Assembly (NCBI GenBank): GCA_964036045.1
Contig: OZ038382.1
Span: 131,812,556 to 131,876,555, forward strand
Direction: 5' to 3'
DNA: 64,000 nt
Source: Eutreptiella sp. 'Long Island Sound 2002'
Lineage: Eukaryota > Euglenozoa > Euglenophyceae > Eutreptiales > Eutreptiaceae
The notes beneath the pieces are model-generated. The model was not told where the DNA came from, searched no databases, and saw only the letters and a program-made list of their open reading frames with translations. Position numbers and translations under genes: made by a program. Below, piece by piece: positions 47,120 to 59,100 of the stretch (the stretch's first letter is position 1; the number at the start of each line of letters is the position of its first letter).

Positions 47120-48595
47120 ATGATTTGCCTCACTGGTGTCGTGGTCGCCGATTCTGGTGTGCCTTGTGGTGACCCCCATTCTGACATAAGTATAACAGAC
47201 TCCGGGCTCCATGGCACAAAATCATTGCGCTCACGCGAACGTAGTGGTGGTGTGAGTGCTCGTGTACTCAATAACTGCACGTCCGACTCTCCCTCTGGTG
47301 TTGTTGAAGCAAAATTGAACAAAATTGTATTCATTGTCCATAGTGGACTCCTCATGCGGCCCTCCCCTGCTACTGCCCCTGACATGTGTGGCATAAACCT
47401 CCAAGAGTATCAAGATTTGTTTCCACAAATCTGTATGCTTGACTGGGCCCGAGGTCGTACGCCACTCATTACGCTTCCATTTAATGGCCTGCCCACTGCA
47501 GCCATCCACAATATGTTTAGAGTCCCACATGATGGACGCGAGTCGCAACATCCTCACTTCATTGAGTGCTCTCAGTACCGCCCTGAGTTCTGCTCGCCCT
47601 ATTGTTTGCAATTCCCCTACTGGTAGAAATTCACTCACATTCATTTCCGGTCGGGAGGGAAAATGCACCCCGAACCCCCCCACCCACCGTCCATCCACCT
47701 GTGGTCTGTCAGACGACCCATCTGTCCATATCGTTTCCTTGCCCTCCTGCTGTAATGAGTCACAAGGAATGCACTTGGTCCGCCTTTTCGAGTTTTCTCA
47801 GTGTTCTGCGGTGAGATTTCTCTTGCTGTGGTGTGGGAGAGGAGGGCCGTGTCTCGGACACTGCAGTGCAAAGCCACTGCCCTATCTGCAAGAAACCTTG
47901 CAATACTGAAAGAAATTTTTGCACTTCACTCCTGTTCACTCTCAATCCACAAAGCTCCGACCAGGTTTGCAATATATGGGACCAGCCTTTGACAAAGTGG
48001 GAAGTATTGACTGGCCGGTTGGAAGACGCACAGACCTGCGTACGCTCCGATTGGCCTATCTGGCTGTCCTCAAAAGCAATCCTTGTGGAGTGGACAGTGT
48101 CTGGAGATGGTCGTGCGAAATTTGGTGCACAAGTGTATTCAAGCACTTTGAAATAGTGTCACCAGCGAGTAGAAGAAAGTTGCAATTAAAACGTGCATGA
48201 GATATTGTCTCAACTTCGCCACAGAAACAACGATGGCGTTGCCCTGGGAGCCAAGACTTCAGTCTGTCCCCCACCTTCAGCCAACAAACTCTCTCTGATG
48301 AATTCTTTACTAGAGTGTGGTAAAATCAGCTTGTTAAAAACACAGCATACCTCCACTGGTTGTCGTCCCGTTGTCTCCTCAGACACGAGGATGATGGGAA
48401 AAACGTTCTTGGGGAGCCTTGTAGAATAATGGAAGCCCACTGCATGGGCGTCACATGGTGCTGGGACGCACAGCATAGAAGGTAAAAAATGGTAGGAAAA
48501 TGCTGAGCATATTGCTCAGGATATTTGGGGATGCTCAGCATTCATGCTCAGCAAATGGGACTCATATTGCAGGGTTGATCTCGGAAGTCCCAGCC
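47120..48595 (-). pseudogene. LINE ORF2, 3' part: zinc finger and RNase H
   Basis: In reading order: a zf-RVT-like segment (VGDRLKSWLPGQRHRCFCGE, then ETISHARFNC, about 48,275-48,165), a linker (47,760-48,146), then an RNase H domain (47,745-47,330). The RNase H residues are IWTDGSS (first Asp, near 47,725), RAELRAVLRAL (Glu) and MWDSKHIVDG (second Asp), followed by TDLWKQILILLE. This order follows the RT in L1-like LINEs. The RT itself lies beyond the nested insertion at 56.9-57.9 kb. Several frame changes show decay. RNase H would degrade the RNA template during target-primed reverse transcription. Confidence 0.82.
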
Positions 48596-48737
48596 AAAAT
48601 TTCTTCCGAGCTCCCCCGGCACGGTCGGCTGGGAAGCCCATGGAACATTCCTACCGATATCGGTTGCGTTTTGGGACCCGATCTGGCTGCCAAAACTTCC
48701 GAGCATCTTTCCGAGGGATTTCAAAAACTTCCAGGCG
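48596..48737. repeat. 142-bp direct repeat, left copy
   Basis: Matches 55,961-56,102 with about six differences, same orientation, 7,365 bp apart. Contains CACGGTCGGCTGGGAAGCCC. Confidence 0.9.
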
Positions 48738-48880
48738 TTTTTCCATCTGTTTTTTGTACAATGACCTACACCGTTCTTGGTTCCCAAATCCCACACCTCA
48801 GCAAAGAAACACACAAAAAGACAAGCATGACCGTTCACTTACGCTTGAAATGTGAATGCTCAGTGCCTTGCCTGTTCATT

Positions 48881-49120
48881 TCAGCTTGAACTGTGAATGC
48901 TGTACTCTCCTTCGCTGAGCATCTGCACAGGACAGCCATCGCTTGACATGGCATCCACATCCACCACCACACGGCGATACTTCTTGGGTTGAGGTTGGGG
49001 TTCAGGGTTGTCACTGGATGATGAGGAAGAATCTGAGGCACTTACTGTGGAGGCACCAGATAGGTGCACAGCATCATCATCCGAATCATTATCCTCAGGA
49101 CTGCTACTGCTCCCACTATC

Positions 49121-49157
<37 letters not shown>

Positions 49158-51381
49158 TTGCTGCTGTTACTGCTGCTACCGCCACTGCCACGAGGGCACA
49201 CAAGTTGCTGCTCAATGTCGCTATCAACAATGGGTACACGCGCCAACTTCGTACGTCTCATGGGTTGAACACGCTGCTGCTCGTTCAAACCCGTAGGACC
49301 TTGAAATGAAGCATCACTGTCCTCGCCCTCCGAAGGGGGTACAATATCAACTGTCGCAGGGTTAGAAACTCGGCTTTGAGGGATGGGCCCCACACGTCCC
49401 TTACCCTTTCCCTTGTCCTTTAGCGCCTTACGGCGTGCAGCACAGGACTTAAATGTGGCACGGCTCTTCAAACCCAGTTTGGGCCAGTTGCAGACAGCTT
49501 CCCTGTCCAGTGGTACCCATTGACGGACACCACGCTTTGAGCCACAGGTCCCACACACACATACCACATCACTCTCGGGATTTGCACCTGGAAAGGCGCA
49601 TTTCACCGAACGGGTGTCTGGGTGCATATATAGGGAGCAACCACCTCCATCCTGGAAATGCAGCAAATGCTCTAAGAGGCGTTGGAAGACCACATGCCAC
49701 ACGGCATTGGCAGCAACCATGCACGCCTCCAGAACAACGTTTCATTGCACGGGCGCCCCAATTTTGGCACAGGGGATCTTCTTTTTTTTCTGCACGAAAT
49801 TCTGATACAGCTCATGCTTCAAACTTTCACTAATACTGGCATCTTGCCTGGTACTAGTGACGGGGGCATATCTCTTGGCCACCCTCAGATCCCGCTCGCC
49901 GGCCTCATCGGAATACAGCATGGGTGTCCGTGGATTAAACCATGTGTGGGACCACCCATGCATATATAAGGTTGCAGTGCAACCTTCTTCAGCAAACTCG
50001 GGGATGATGTGCACAATATATGTGTACAACATCCCCATAGCTTGCCATGTGACAGTTGCCAGGTTATTACAACCATAGCATAGATGCACCATGTGGCAAA
50101 ATGCCACCACCAAGGAATGGAAAGGCAGGGGGAGCACCATACCCCCTGCTAGTCTGCCCATGACTGTGCGGGCCTCGCGACCTGTGAGGCTAATGCCTGC
50201 CTGGAATCTACCTCGTACGTGACGCATGTGCTGCCTGCTATCAGGTGGCAAAGATCCAGGATCATACCTCCTTGCCACATGTGCTATGACCTGGAGTAGG
50301 TCATGGTTGTAGGGCGCTGGTAGTGTTCGACCTATGACACCCAGGATCCTGGAGGCTGCTCCTTTGGTGTTGTGCAATACAGGTTGCACAATATATACCT
50401 CTTCCAGGTTAGAAACCCCCTGAAACTTATGGGACCCACGCACACCATTGAGACATCCCCCTTTGTGCAAAAAGAGTTCTCCCGCCCCATCCTTATTCAC
50501 CCAGGGACACGCCACACAGCCCTTTTGCCGGCACTCAAACCACAAATGGTGGTGATCGGCAGTGATTGCCCCGAGCCTTGTCTGCAGGGTGGTGTTGTAC
50601 ACTGCACCAGCATACTTCATACGTTGCTTAAATTTACAAGAAGGCAGGGCTTGTAAGGCCTCTGCACGTATGGGTAGCCACTGGCAATCACTGACCTTGG
50701 GAAGCTCTTGCCAGGTCAACATGTCTGTGCACCTAGGCACATTGCCAGACATTGGGAACCAGTGTCCCTGGAAATCAATTATACTAATTTTTGTGTTAAT
50801 ATTTGGACGGCCCCGGGGCTGGTAACCGTCTGCGTAGAGGCCTAAGGTCAGGGTGGCATGGGGTGGTGGGGGTTTCTGCCGGCCTTGGGCAGCCAATGAG
50901 CCACACTTCTGTAGAAGTAGGTGGCACAGCTGTGGTAACAACTTCCTGTTGTCCAGGGAGTAGTCCATTGCAGGAAGATGCAGGTCCTCCTGTTGCCTTA
51001 AAGCAACCATTGACCAACCAACCCCTGGTTGGAGATGGTCTAAGGTGCGCAAGACAGCGGCTAGCACCACATGCTCATGGCGAAGGCGAAGTGCAGCAGC
51101 CTGGCACTCTGGTGCTTGGGTGACTGATGTGGCCTGTGTGGTAGGCAAAGGGCCAAGGGACCTACGCACAACTGTGAAGGTGCCACTTGGGGGGCGCTGT
51201 AGCTGGTCTAGGTCCTTGGCCTGCAAGGGGGTGGCCGTGGGGAAGTTCATGGCAAAGGCTGACACCATGAATTGATCAGCTGGAATAGGGCATATGCTGG
51301 CAAATGCCTCCAGCTTGGAGATCTCCCCCTTCACCCATATAGCATGGTTGTTCACAACAAATTCATGGTGAAACATGGTGC
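48881..51381 (-). CDS. Nested-element gene, last exon (~830 codons, one in-frame TGA)
   Basis: Starts after CTTCTGTTTCCCAG, with 2 bases completing a codon from the previous exon. It reads 544 codons to a TGA at 49,742 and continues in the same frame for 287 codons to 48,881. The first part has a Cys-rich motif (FECRQKGCVACPW, near 50,535), DFQGHWFPMSGNVPRC and conserved-looking aromatic stretches (YGCNNLATVTWQAMGMLYTY). The second part has a CVCGTCGSKRG zinc-ribbon-like motif, a basic KDKGKGKGR segment, and a poly-serine/acidic tail. The family is unrecognised. The single stop may be a mutated Arg codon (CGA). The length of intact frame suggests a recent or selected gene. Confidence 0.6.
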
Positions 51382-51407
51382 CTGGGAAACAGAAGATTGC
51401 AGTAGGC

Positions 51408-52300
51408 CACTGTTTTGGTTGGTTTCAAAGGAACCATGTATGGAAAGCCCCAACCAATACCTTTCACCAGAACCTTTTTTTGCCAGGATTGCTCCAACCA
51501 GTTTCGAGATCCAAGGGTCCAAAGTGTGCTCGACTATCCGCCCCCTCCCTCTGCGCCACTGTTTTGGTTGGTTTCAAAGGAAACCATGTATGGAAAGCCC
51601 CAAACCAGTACCTTTCACCAGAACCTTCTTTTGCCAAGATTGCTCCAACCAGTTTCCAGATCCAAGGGTCCAAAGTGTGCTCGACTATCCGCCCCCTCCC
51701 TCTGCGCCACTGTTTTGGTTGGTTTCAAGGAAAAAATGTATGGAAAGCCCCAACCAGTACCTTTCACCAGAACCTTCTTTTGCCAGGATTGCTCCAACCA
51801 GTTTCGAGATCCAAGGGTCCAAAGTATGCTCGACTATCCGCCCCCTCACTCTGCGCCACTGTTTTGGTTGGTTTCAAGGAAACCATGTATGGAAAGCCCC
51901 AACCAGTACCTTTCACCAGAACCTTCTTTTGCCAAGATTGCTCCAACCAGTTTCGAGATCCAAGGGTCCAAAGTGTGCTCGACTATCCGCCCCCTCACTC
52001 TGCGCTACTGTTTTGGTTGGTTTCAAGGAAACCATGTATGGAAAGCCCCAACCAGTACCTTTCACTAGAACCTTTTTTTGCCAGGATTGCTCCAACCAGT
52101 TTCGAGATCCAAGGGTCCAAAGTGTGCTCGACTATCCGCCCCCTCCCTCTGCGCCACTGTTTTGGTTGGTTTCAAGGAAACCATGTATGGAAAGCCCCAA
52201 CTAGCACCTTTCACCAGAACCTTCTTTTGCCAAGATTGCTCCAACCAGTTTCGAGATCCAAGGGTCCAAAGTGTGCCCGACTATCCGCCCCCTGCCACAG
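51408..52300. repeat. 149-bp minisatellite, 6 copies, intronic
   Basis: Copies start at 51,408, 51,557, 51,708, 51,857, 52,006 and 52,155 (spacing 149-151) and are about 95% alike. It fills the intron between two exons of the nested-element gene. The long frames across it are repeat artefacts. Confidence 0.95.
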
Positions 52301-52392
52301 GCACAACAAGCACAAGCTGGGCTGGAAGCATCAATGGATGCCAACAGGCAGTTCAGGTGCAGCTGCACTTCATTTCAGTGCCTCGAATGGGA

Positions 52393-54469
52393 ATATATAC
52401 CTCCCTCTCAGTCCTCCCCCTCAGACTCAGGCTCAGGCCGAGGCTGTGCCTTGTGAGAGGCCTCGGCCTTGGTCTCAAGGGGCACAATGAGGAGAATCAA
52501 CTCCCCTGGCCCGGAATCACCCCCATGGATGAGGGGGAAGGACCTCATCCAATTGCGAGGTCGGTGGGCAGACCCCTTCACATAGTCAACGACAGTCCTG
52601 ACCTGTGTGACTATGCGAAGGGGCAGTGACCCCTGGTCCCCTGGTCCCCCTCCACTCCAGCCTACATATGGGCTGCGGCTGATCTTCTTCCTCCTCTTAC
52701 CTGAAGGGGCCCCAGAGTCAGGGGCCGCCCGCCCTCTCTTCACGCCTGTGGAGGAAACAGGCACCTTGGAATCTGAGTCAGATGACTCAGGGGCCACCTG
52801 CCCTCTCCTCACCCTTGTCGAGGAAATAGGCACGTCTGAGTCAGATGACTCAGAGTCTGAAACCACCACCTCCTCCTTCCCCTTCCCCTTCCCCCTCCCC
52901 TTACCCTTACCCTTCTCCTTCCCCTTCCCCTTACCCACTGCAATCTCTGGGGCAGAGTCTGAAGAGTCTGAATCACCCCCCCCCTTCCCCTTCCCCTTCC
53001 CCTTCCCTTTCCCTTTCCCCTTACCCACACCGAGGATAGCACGGCCAGAGTCAGGGTTCGCGATGCAAAAAAGTACCACAATGGGCACCATGTTGCCGGA
53101 GAGGGGGGCAAAGGGGACAGGCCCTTTGCCCCCCCCAACTGGGGCCAACTGCCCGGAGACTTCTTTCATCTCCTTCAGGGCCGCAGGGCCCCAGCTAGTG
53201 CGGCGGCACTTCCAGCTCCCTTTCACCTGAGCCCATGCCAGGGTTTTGTCCAGCAACTCCCGGCACTGGCGCCCCCACATGGCAAAATGGCTCAGGGCGG
53301 GGGGGTGGTCCCAAACACCCACAGGGTGGCTCATGTGCCACAAAATTATTTTAACCGCCACATACATGCAGTTGTGGCGGTTGCAGGAGTCGGGGGCGGT
53401 GTGCATCCTCACCGAAACCCCCCTGTCCCTCAGCTTCTGGGTGCACGACCTTGAAACAGCCGTAGCTGCAAGGTCGTACACCTCCCAACACCGAGGATGC
53501 CCTGCAAAAACCACCCCATGCACGAGCTCCTCCTGGTGTCCCCCTGTCACCTCCCATTTCCCAAAGGGGGGGAGGGTGCTGGGGGGCATCTTGGGGAGGG
53601 GGGCCTTATGAAGGCGGCGTTTCTTTGCCTCCTCCCAAGCCCCCCGCATCTGCCCCAGCAGATCCTCTGCCCTTCCCTGCTGGGCAGTAGCTGCTGCCCG
53701 CAGCTTTCCCTCCCTGCTCTTCACCCCCTGCCCCCCCTGCCTCTTCCCCCCCACCCCCTCCCGGACAGCCTGCTCGGCCTTCTTGAAGGACTGGCAGGCC
53801 TGCTCAAACTGCCCTCTCAACTTGGAGTACCGATCGGCCGGTGATCGGTACTCCTTGAGGACCAGTTTCCTCAACTAGTCCGGAACCCCCAACTCCCCAC
53901 ACACTGCCACACTCCGGTCAAAAATGGCCAGGTCCAGAACCACCTTGGCCACGTTTGGGGGCGTCTGCCCAATTGGAGCACGATGCTCCACTTGCCTGCG
54001 GGAGGTCACGGCCCCCCGAGTGACCCACACCACCACCCCCTCCCCCTCTGGCCCGTAGCGTGCCCCGGCCGCGAATCAGGACACTGTCTTCTTACTAAGC
54101 TGTGCAAGCACCATCTGGACTTGCACAGCTACAACAGCCGCCAACAAAGCTGCGCAGTGGGCAGACTGCATGCCCTTGGGGTCCTCCGCATCTTCTGCTG
54201 CGGCGGCGGGCCCTGCTGCTGCTGCTCCTGCTGCTCCTCCGACTGCTGGCGCCTCCCACAAAGCGGGGGTGGCTGGCGAAGGGTTGCTGGCACCGGCGCT
54301 GCTACCGGCGCTGGGGTTCCCACTCCCAAGTTCGGCCAATCGACCCGAGGAGATGGGGACGGCGGCAGGAGCTAGTGGCTGGGCGCGGGCAGCCAAGGCA
54401 GCACAGATGGAAGACATCAGAGCGAAAAAGAGGGCTGATGAAGACCCAACACAGTGCATCCCCAGCTTA
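52393..54469 (-). CDS. Nested-element gene, large middle exon with in-frame stops
   Basis: One continuous frame of about 690 codons, broken only by TGA (54,076), TAG (53,875) and TGA (52,408). In order: an Ala-rich segment (54,460-54,080), RYGPEGEGVVVWVTRGAV, a helical charged region (RSPADRYSKLRGQFEQACQS), HPRCWEVYDLAATAVS, NRHNCMYVAVKIILWHM, then Gly-Lys repeats alternating with acidic Ser/Asp clusters and a basic SGKRRKK motif, suggesting nuclear location. Exon end GGGAG/GTATAT is phase 1, matching the next exon at 51,381. No known domain is recognised. Confidence 0.55.
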
Positions 54470-54540
54470 GGCAGGGGGGGGGGGCTTCTGCGGTCCCAAC
54501 CTGGCCCCGGCCCTCACCCTTGGCCTGCAACCATGCACCT

Positions 54541-54862
54541 AAGATGGTAAGTCGCTGCCGCTTTGGTGCGCCCTCGGAAGAAGGTTTGGGGGCTGGGGCC
54601 AAAAGAAACTCAATGCCCCACAAGACACCGTGCGCATGGTACGTGGGTTGCTGGTCTGTTCTGAAAACCTCACCGTCGGGGGGGGTAACCACCTTTTCCC
54701 ACGTGCCTGAGGGGGCTTGGTCCCACACCCGCCAGCCGTCCTTTTCCCCGAAAACCTCTACCACATGTGCACCTGTGATGGTGGCTCTGAGGGCGCTGTG
54801 AATCGTTGCATGTGGGGACTCGCAGAAGGCATCGTTTATGATAACCCTCAAAACCTCGAACG
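54541..54862 (-). CDS. Nested-element gene, exon 2
   Basis: Open for about 105 codons: NDAFCESPHATIHSALRATI, GAHVVEVFGEKDGWRVWDQA, then HAHGVLWGIEFLLAPAP, ending near a TTAG/GTGCATGG donor. The exact splice junctions on both sides are unresolved because phases of the obvious sites do not all match. No domain is recognised. Confidence 0.5.
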
Positions 54863-54919
54863 GAACATGAATAAATGAGGGGGGGGGGGGGGAACTGCAC
54901 GTTGCAGGTAACTACCTTT

Positions 54920-55528
54920 TTTGGACCGCTTCTTGATCTTGGCCTCTTTGAACCAAGTAACTACATCGCTCTGGGTCCACTTTAACTCGCGAATGGTACT
55001 GTCCGGGTGTGTGGACAGTATTGATTTCAAGTACATGTAATGTACACGCAGCCTCTCTTCAGATTCCTCTGCAAAGGTCCGGTCCGCGTTGTATTTCGGA
55101 TCCGGACCAACAATGCAGAGGTTTCTGTATTGTACACCGTACGAAGTCTCATGTTTGCTGGGGCTTGTCTTGCCCACAGCCTCCCGTGTCATTAAGACAG
55201 GGATTGAAAAATGCTTATGCATAAGCACAGCCAGCAAGGTATCCTTCGGCTGGATGCGGTATGCATCAGGGACGACCCTGTCTAAAAAAGCCCTTAGCAT
55301 TCTGGGTTCAATGGTCTCTGACGGCTTATGCCGCAGGCACAGTGCTGCTAGGGCGTGTTGGAGGCGCGATTGTGTGTCACCCGGTTCGGGAACTTCGGTA
55401 TTGGCTGTGTCCGCGTCAATGAGCTCGCCCTCAAGCTCCAAATCTGGTTCCGGGGGCTGCTGAACGGGCTGGGGGGGCTGAGCGGACGAAGACGAGGCAC
55501 TAGCGGCACTGCCTTGACTACCAGACAT
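54920..55528 (-). CDS. Nested-element gene, first exon
   Basis: Starts at a Met (MSGSQGSAAS, 55,528; an earlier Met at 55,564 is possible). A Ser/Ala/Gln/Pro-rich low-complexity lead is followed by a globular region: EPRMLRAFLDRVVPDAYRIQ, TLLAVLMHKHFSIPVLM, YGVQYRNLCIVGPDPKYNAD, then KWTQSDVVTWFKEAKIKKRS, near an AAAG/GTAGTT donor. The basic end suggests nucleic-acid contact. The family is unrecognised. Confidence 0.55.
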
Positions 55529-55960
55529 GTCTGTTGCAGGTGACAAAAAGTGTTCTGAGCACAAAAAGGGAATACATTAGTGAGTCTACTCAAAGGGGCC
55601 TAGGTGAGAAAGCGACACACATGCAAAAAGAAAACCACAAAAGCAGGCACAAAGCATCACAAGGCACAAAGGGCAAACATTCATAAGCTTGAGTACAGTG
55701 TTCTCGATGCAAGTTTGTAGGCAAAGCAGCCACCAAGGATCAAACTGGCGTTGCACATGTCAAAAGCAAAAGTCCAAATTCACAAAGGAGCACAAAGGGG
55801 AGGAAATCATAAGCTTGAGCACAGTGTTCTCCATGCAGTTTTGTAGGCAAAGCAGACAAAGGGTAGACAAACATTAGCTTCAACGTGCTGTTCTCCATGG
55901 CATCTTGCAGGCAAGGTAGGCACCAAGCATCCAACCAAAATTCCACTGGGTTCGGGCTGA
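55529..55960. other. 5' flank of the nested gene with short tandem duplications
   Basis: AAGCTTGAGYACAGTGTTCTC and GTAGGCAAAGCAG words recur two to three times (55,685, 55,813, 55,870), spaced about 60-130 bp. This would be the promoter side of the nested gene. Confidence 0.5.
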
Positions 55961-56102
55961 AAAATTTCTTCCGAGCTCCCCCGGCACGGTCGGCTGGGAA
56001 GCCCATGGAACATTCCTACCGATATTGGTTGCGTTTTGGGACCCGATCTGGCTGCCAAAACTTCCGAGCATCTTTCCAAGGGTTTTCGAAAACTTCCAAG
56101 CG
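55961..56102. repeat. 142-bp direct repeat, right copy
   Basis: Partner of 48,596-48,737. Confidence 0.9.
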
Positions 56103-59100
56103 ACAGACCGAAGCATATCGCATGCACGTCGGTACAGATTTCCTAAAATTGCCACCGGTAACCGGACAGTATTGGTCTCTCTTCCAATGTTCTATGCTGG
56201 GCACCCGTGGTACATGTGTGTCATTCGACTGTGCTCTGGAAAGTGTCTGTGCATGCATTGAATAGCTGGAGTGAAACGAAGGAGGTACCAAACCCAATTT
56301 CCATGGACTGTGCAAAAGATCAGAGACGGTGACCAATCCCTCCTTGACCAAACAGTTGGAGTAATACGAGTACCCGTGTTCATTGCGTAACAGGGCACTG
56401 TGGTGTAGTGGGATGTCTCCCAGTGTCACGTGTTCATTCAAAGACAGGGATAGGTGGTGTGCGAGCTGTGAATATGCCTTACAGGACAACCCAATCCTGT
56501 TAAGGGAGTCCCAGGGTACCAAGCCTAATTGCAACGCAGATAAGTGTTGTAGTTCCAGACACAAACCCAAAGAGTCCGCCCATCGCTCAGATGCCTCCAC
56601 ACATCGTGTGGCGAAGTGGTGTGGTTTCCCGAAGAAATGTAGAAATAACGATGCATGATGGAAGAGCAGGAAATTTTTTCGCAAAATCAGATCGAAGCCC
56701 CCTTTACCGCCAGAATGAGCAAACTCGGACAGTGTCAAGCCCCAAGAATCGAGCCCCAAGGCCGTCTACACCATTGTGCACATCTGGCGTACAATCTGCT
56801 TGCTAGGATAACAAACCCGTGCAGGTGGTATCCATAGCGGATACACCCATGCTTTCAAAAATTGGACCTTTTCTGTACGTGTCATATCCATGTCGCGGAT
56901 GGTTTGGGCACGTAGGAAGGAATTCGAAATGGCCGAAGCAAAAATGTCCTTTTATGTGACACGTCCGATCGTCACCCCCCAATTTTCAATTTTGTCTGCC
57001 ACCTTCAGCCGCGACGAAAACACAAAAGACTGCATGTTCGGTCCCTTACGCAATACTTTAGACTTGGACACATTCATGCGCAACCCAGTAGGGAGCCCAA
57101 CAGTGCGCAACGCATGGAAGGTATCCTCTAAAAGGGGTTCAGCCTCATCTTCCGAACAAGAAATATATATAACGAGATCATCCGCATACATTTGCGCGCA
57201 TAGATCTGGATGTGTTGACTCTAAAATGGGAATAATCACAAACGCCAAGAGTACAAAAACCGCTGGTGAAAATGGGTCCTCCTGCCTGAATCTTGCTTGG
57301 GGGGTCCAGACGACATCCGGGATCACAATGCCTTGAATACGAACGACACTGGTGACTGCAATAGTTGCATCATCGGGCCAATCATGCCTGTTGGTAACCC
57401 CATCAACCGAAACATTACATTGGCATGTTCAAACGTGATGGTGTTGTATGCTGTTTCAAAATCCACCGCCAACACAAAGCCCTATGGCATGGCTTCCTAG
57501 TAAGTCCTCCAGTGATGCAGGTTTTGGTACATGTCTCTTCCCTTCATACGTCCGGCTTGTTGTGTTGGCACTAACTGCAGAAAAACGTCCTCCTCGAGCT
57601 GCAGCAATCGGATTGTGGAGATCCACTTAAGCATCACATTAACAATGGTCACCGGTCTTAGCTCGGTGATTGAATCCGTGAAACTGCCTTGGGGAATGTT
57701 TATTTGCACCCCCATTGACCGAGTTTGCTCCGGCAAGCCGCCCCCCAAACAAATATGAGTACGTGTAACGCATGAGGGGCACAAAAAAGGACTCAAACGT
57801 CTTATACACCTTCGCTGATACCCCATCGACGCCCGGTGATGGGCCCTCTTTTTGCTGGTCCAACGCCCTGTGCACCAACATCAAATCTGCCAGTTTTAAT
57901 AAGAGTGGTAGACTTACCTTCAACGTATCCCGGGGCAAGTACTTTTTCAGCTACGCCGCCAGTTTACCCCCTCCCACTCATGACGGTCCGCTAATGGAGT
58001 CCCAATGGTCCCGCAGGCACTTCGCGATTGCTGTCCCAGTTAGCTGCACTTGACCATATGGATCCCTCGGTGTGAGATCTGCTTCGTGCACCGTAATTCC
58101 CGCATCAACCGTTGTATCTGTTGTGTGCGGAGAGATTTCTGTCTGGGTGTGACTTCGTCTGCTGACTGACTCGACTCCATGTGCAACTTTGATTTCACCA
58201 CTGACCGTCTATTAGTTTGATTGTCATACTCCGCCTCCGCCGCAAGCAGAGAATGTGTTGCCCCTGTTTGTGGGTAGAATCCGATCTCTGCCAGCAAATG
58301 TTTGCTGTGTTGTGAGACACATTGTGCCGTAGAAGAATGTAAGCACGCCACCGCTGAGGCGGTATTGGCCACGGAGTATGATAAGCGGTATAACGAGGCC
58401 TCACGCCGGGGGACGCGATGCGCCGACTCGCACCAACACTAATGTTTGGGCAGCACTTCCAGACGTTCCGAAATATCTTCTATCGGAGGTGAAAAGGTTG
58501 CCACTACCATCACGTGATCAGCCTGAGCATCCACCCGTTTGCGATAGATGGAGGTGACTGACTGTAATAACGATGTGGTGGCAAAGATCTTGTCAATGTG
58601 TCGCTCCCTGCCACTTTCCAAGATTGATTCATTGAATTGTCCAGGGAAACCCCAGGTCCAACCACAAGAGGACTCAAATGACTTATCACGCTCATCCGGA
58701 GGTGTATGCACTTCTAGCCAGCAGTCATGTAGCTAAGTGTTCCTTAACCACTGAAACTCGAAATCTCTGGCCACCAACACTGCCGGGGTGTCGTCCACCG
58801 CCGGCTGCAAACGCCTCCGCTGTGCAAAACAGCAAAGAGTTGTGGTCGCATAGTGTCAAGAGATGCCAGGTCAAAGACGATTACCGCTGCAGCAACAGTC
58901 GCCATTGTCACTGGCGCTCCTCCACCTGATCAGTGCAGTGTGCCGCCAGTATAGTCAACTTTTGATCTGATTTATCCATGACTATTGCAATTAGAAGTCT
59001 TGGCTTTATTTGCTCATAGCGAACGACGCACCATTGTTTGGTCAGTAGGAGGCATACCCCTCCCCTGTCCGTTGTGATTGAGCCACCTACTCCGTGGCAG

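Larger units (their letters stand above)
48596..56102 (-). mobile_element. 7.5 kb element nested in a LINE, bounded by 142-bp direct repeats
   Basis: The LINE reading order stops at 56,103 and resumes at 48,595. The intervening sequence has its own minus-strand gene and terminal direct repeats. The repeats lack TG...CA ends and no polymerase, integrase or transposase motif is recognised, so the class is unknown. An alternative is a dispersed 142-bp repeat that happened to sit at both edges. Confidence 0.6.

Noticed and set aside
49008-49309. Poly-Leu, poly-Cys and poly-Ala frames opposite the poly-Ser tract
   Set aside because: Other-frame translations of a CTG-rich stretch that codes for serine in the long minus-strand frame.
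51272-52490. Plus-strand frames of 217-371 codons with repeated LVGFKETMYGKP-like units
   Set aside because: Every unit is one copy of the 149-bp intronic minisatellite. Frame openness follows from the repeat and the coding evidence is on the other strand.
27627-54078. Variant nuclear genetic code with TAG (and TGA) reassigned to sense
   Set aside because: Known green-algal reassignments involve TAG and TAA to glutamine, not TGA. The MORN exons have no in-frame stops, and frameshifts also occur in the LINE and Gag, so decay is simpler.
48596-56102. LTR retrotransposon reading of the 142-bp direct repeats
   Set aside because: Repeats lack TG...CA ends, no primer-binding site is seen and the internal gene has no RT or integrase.
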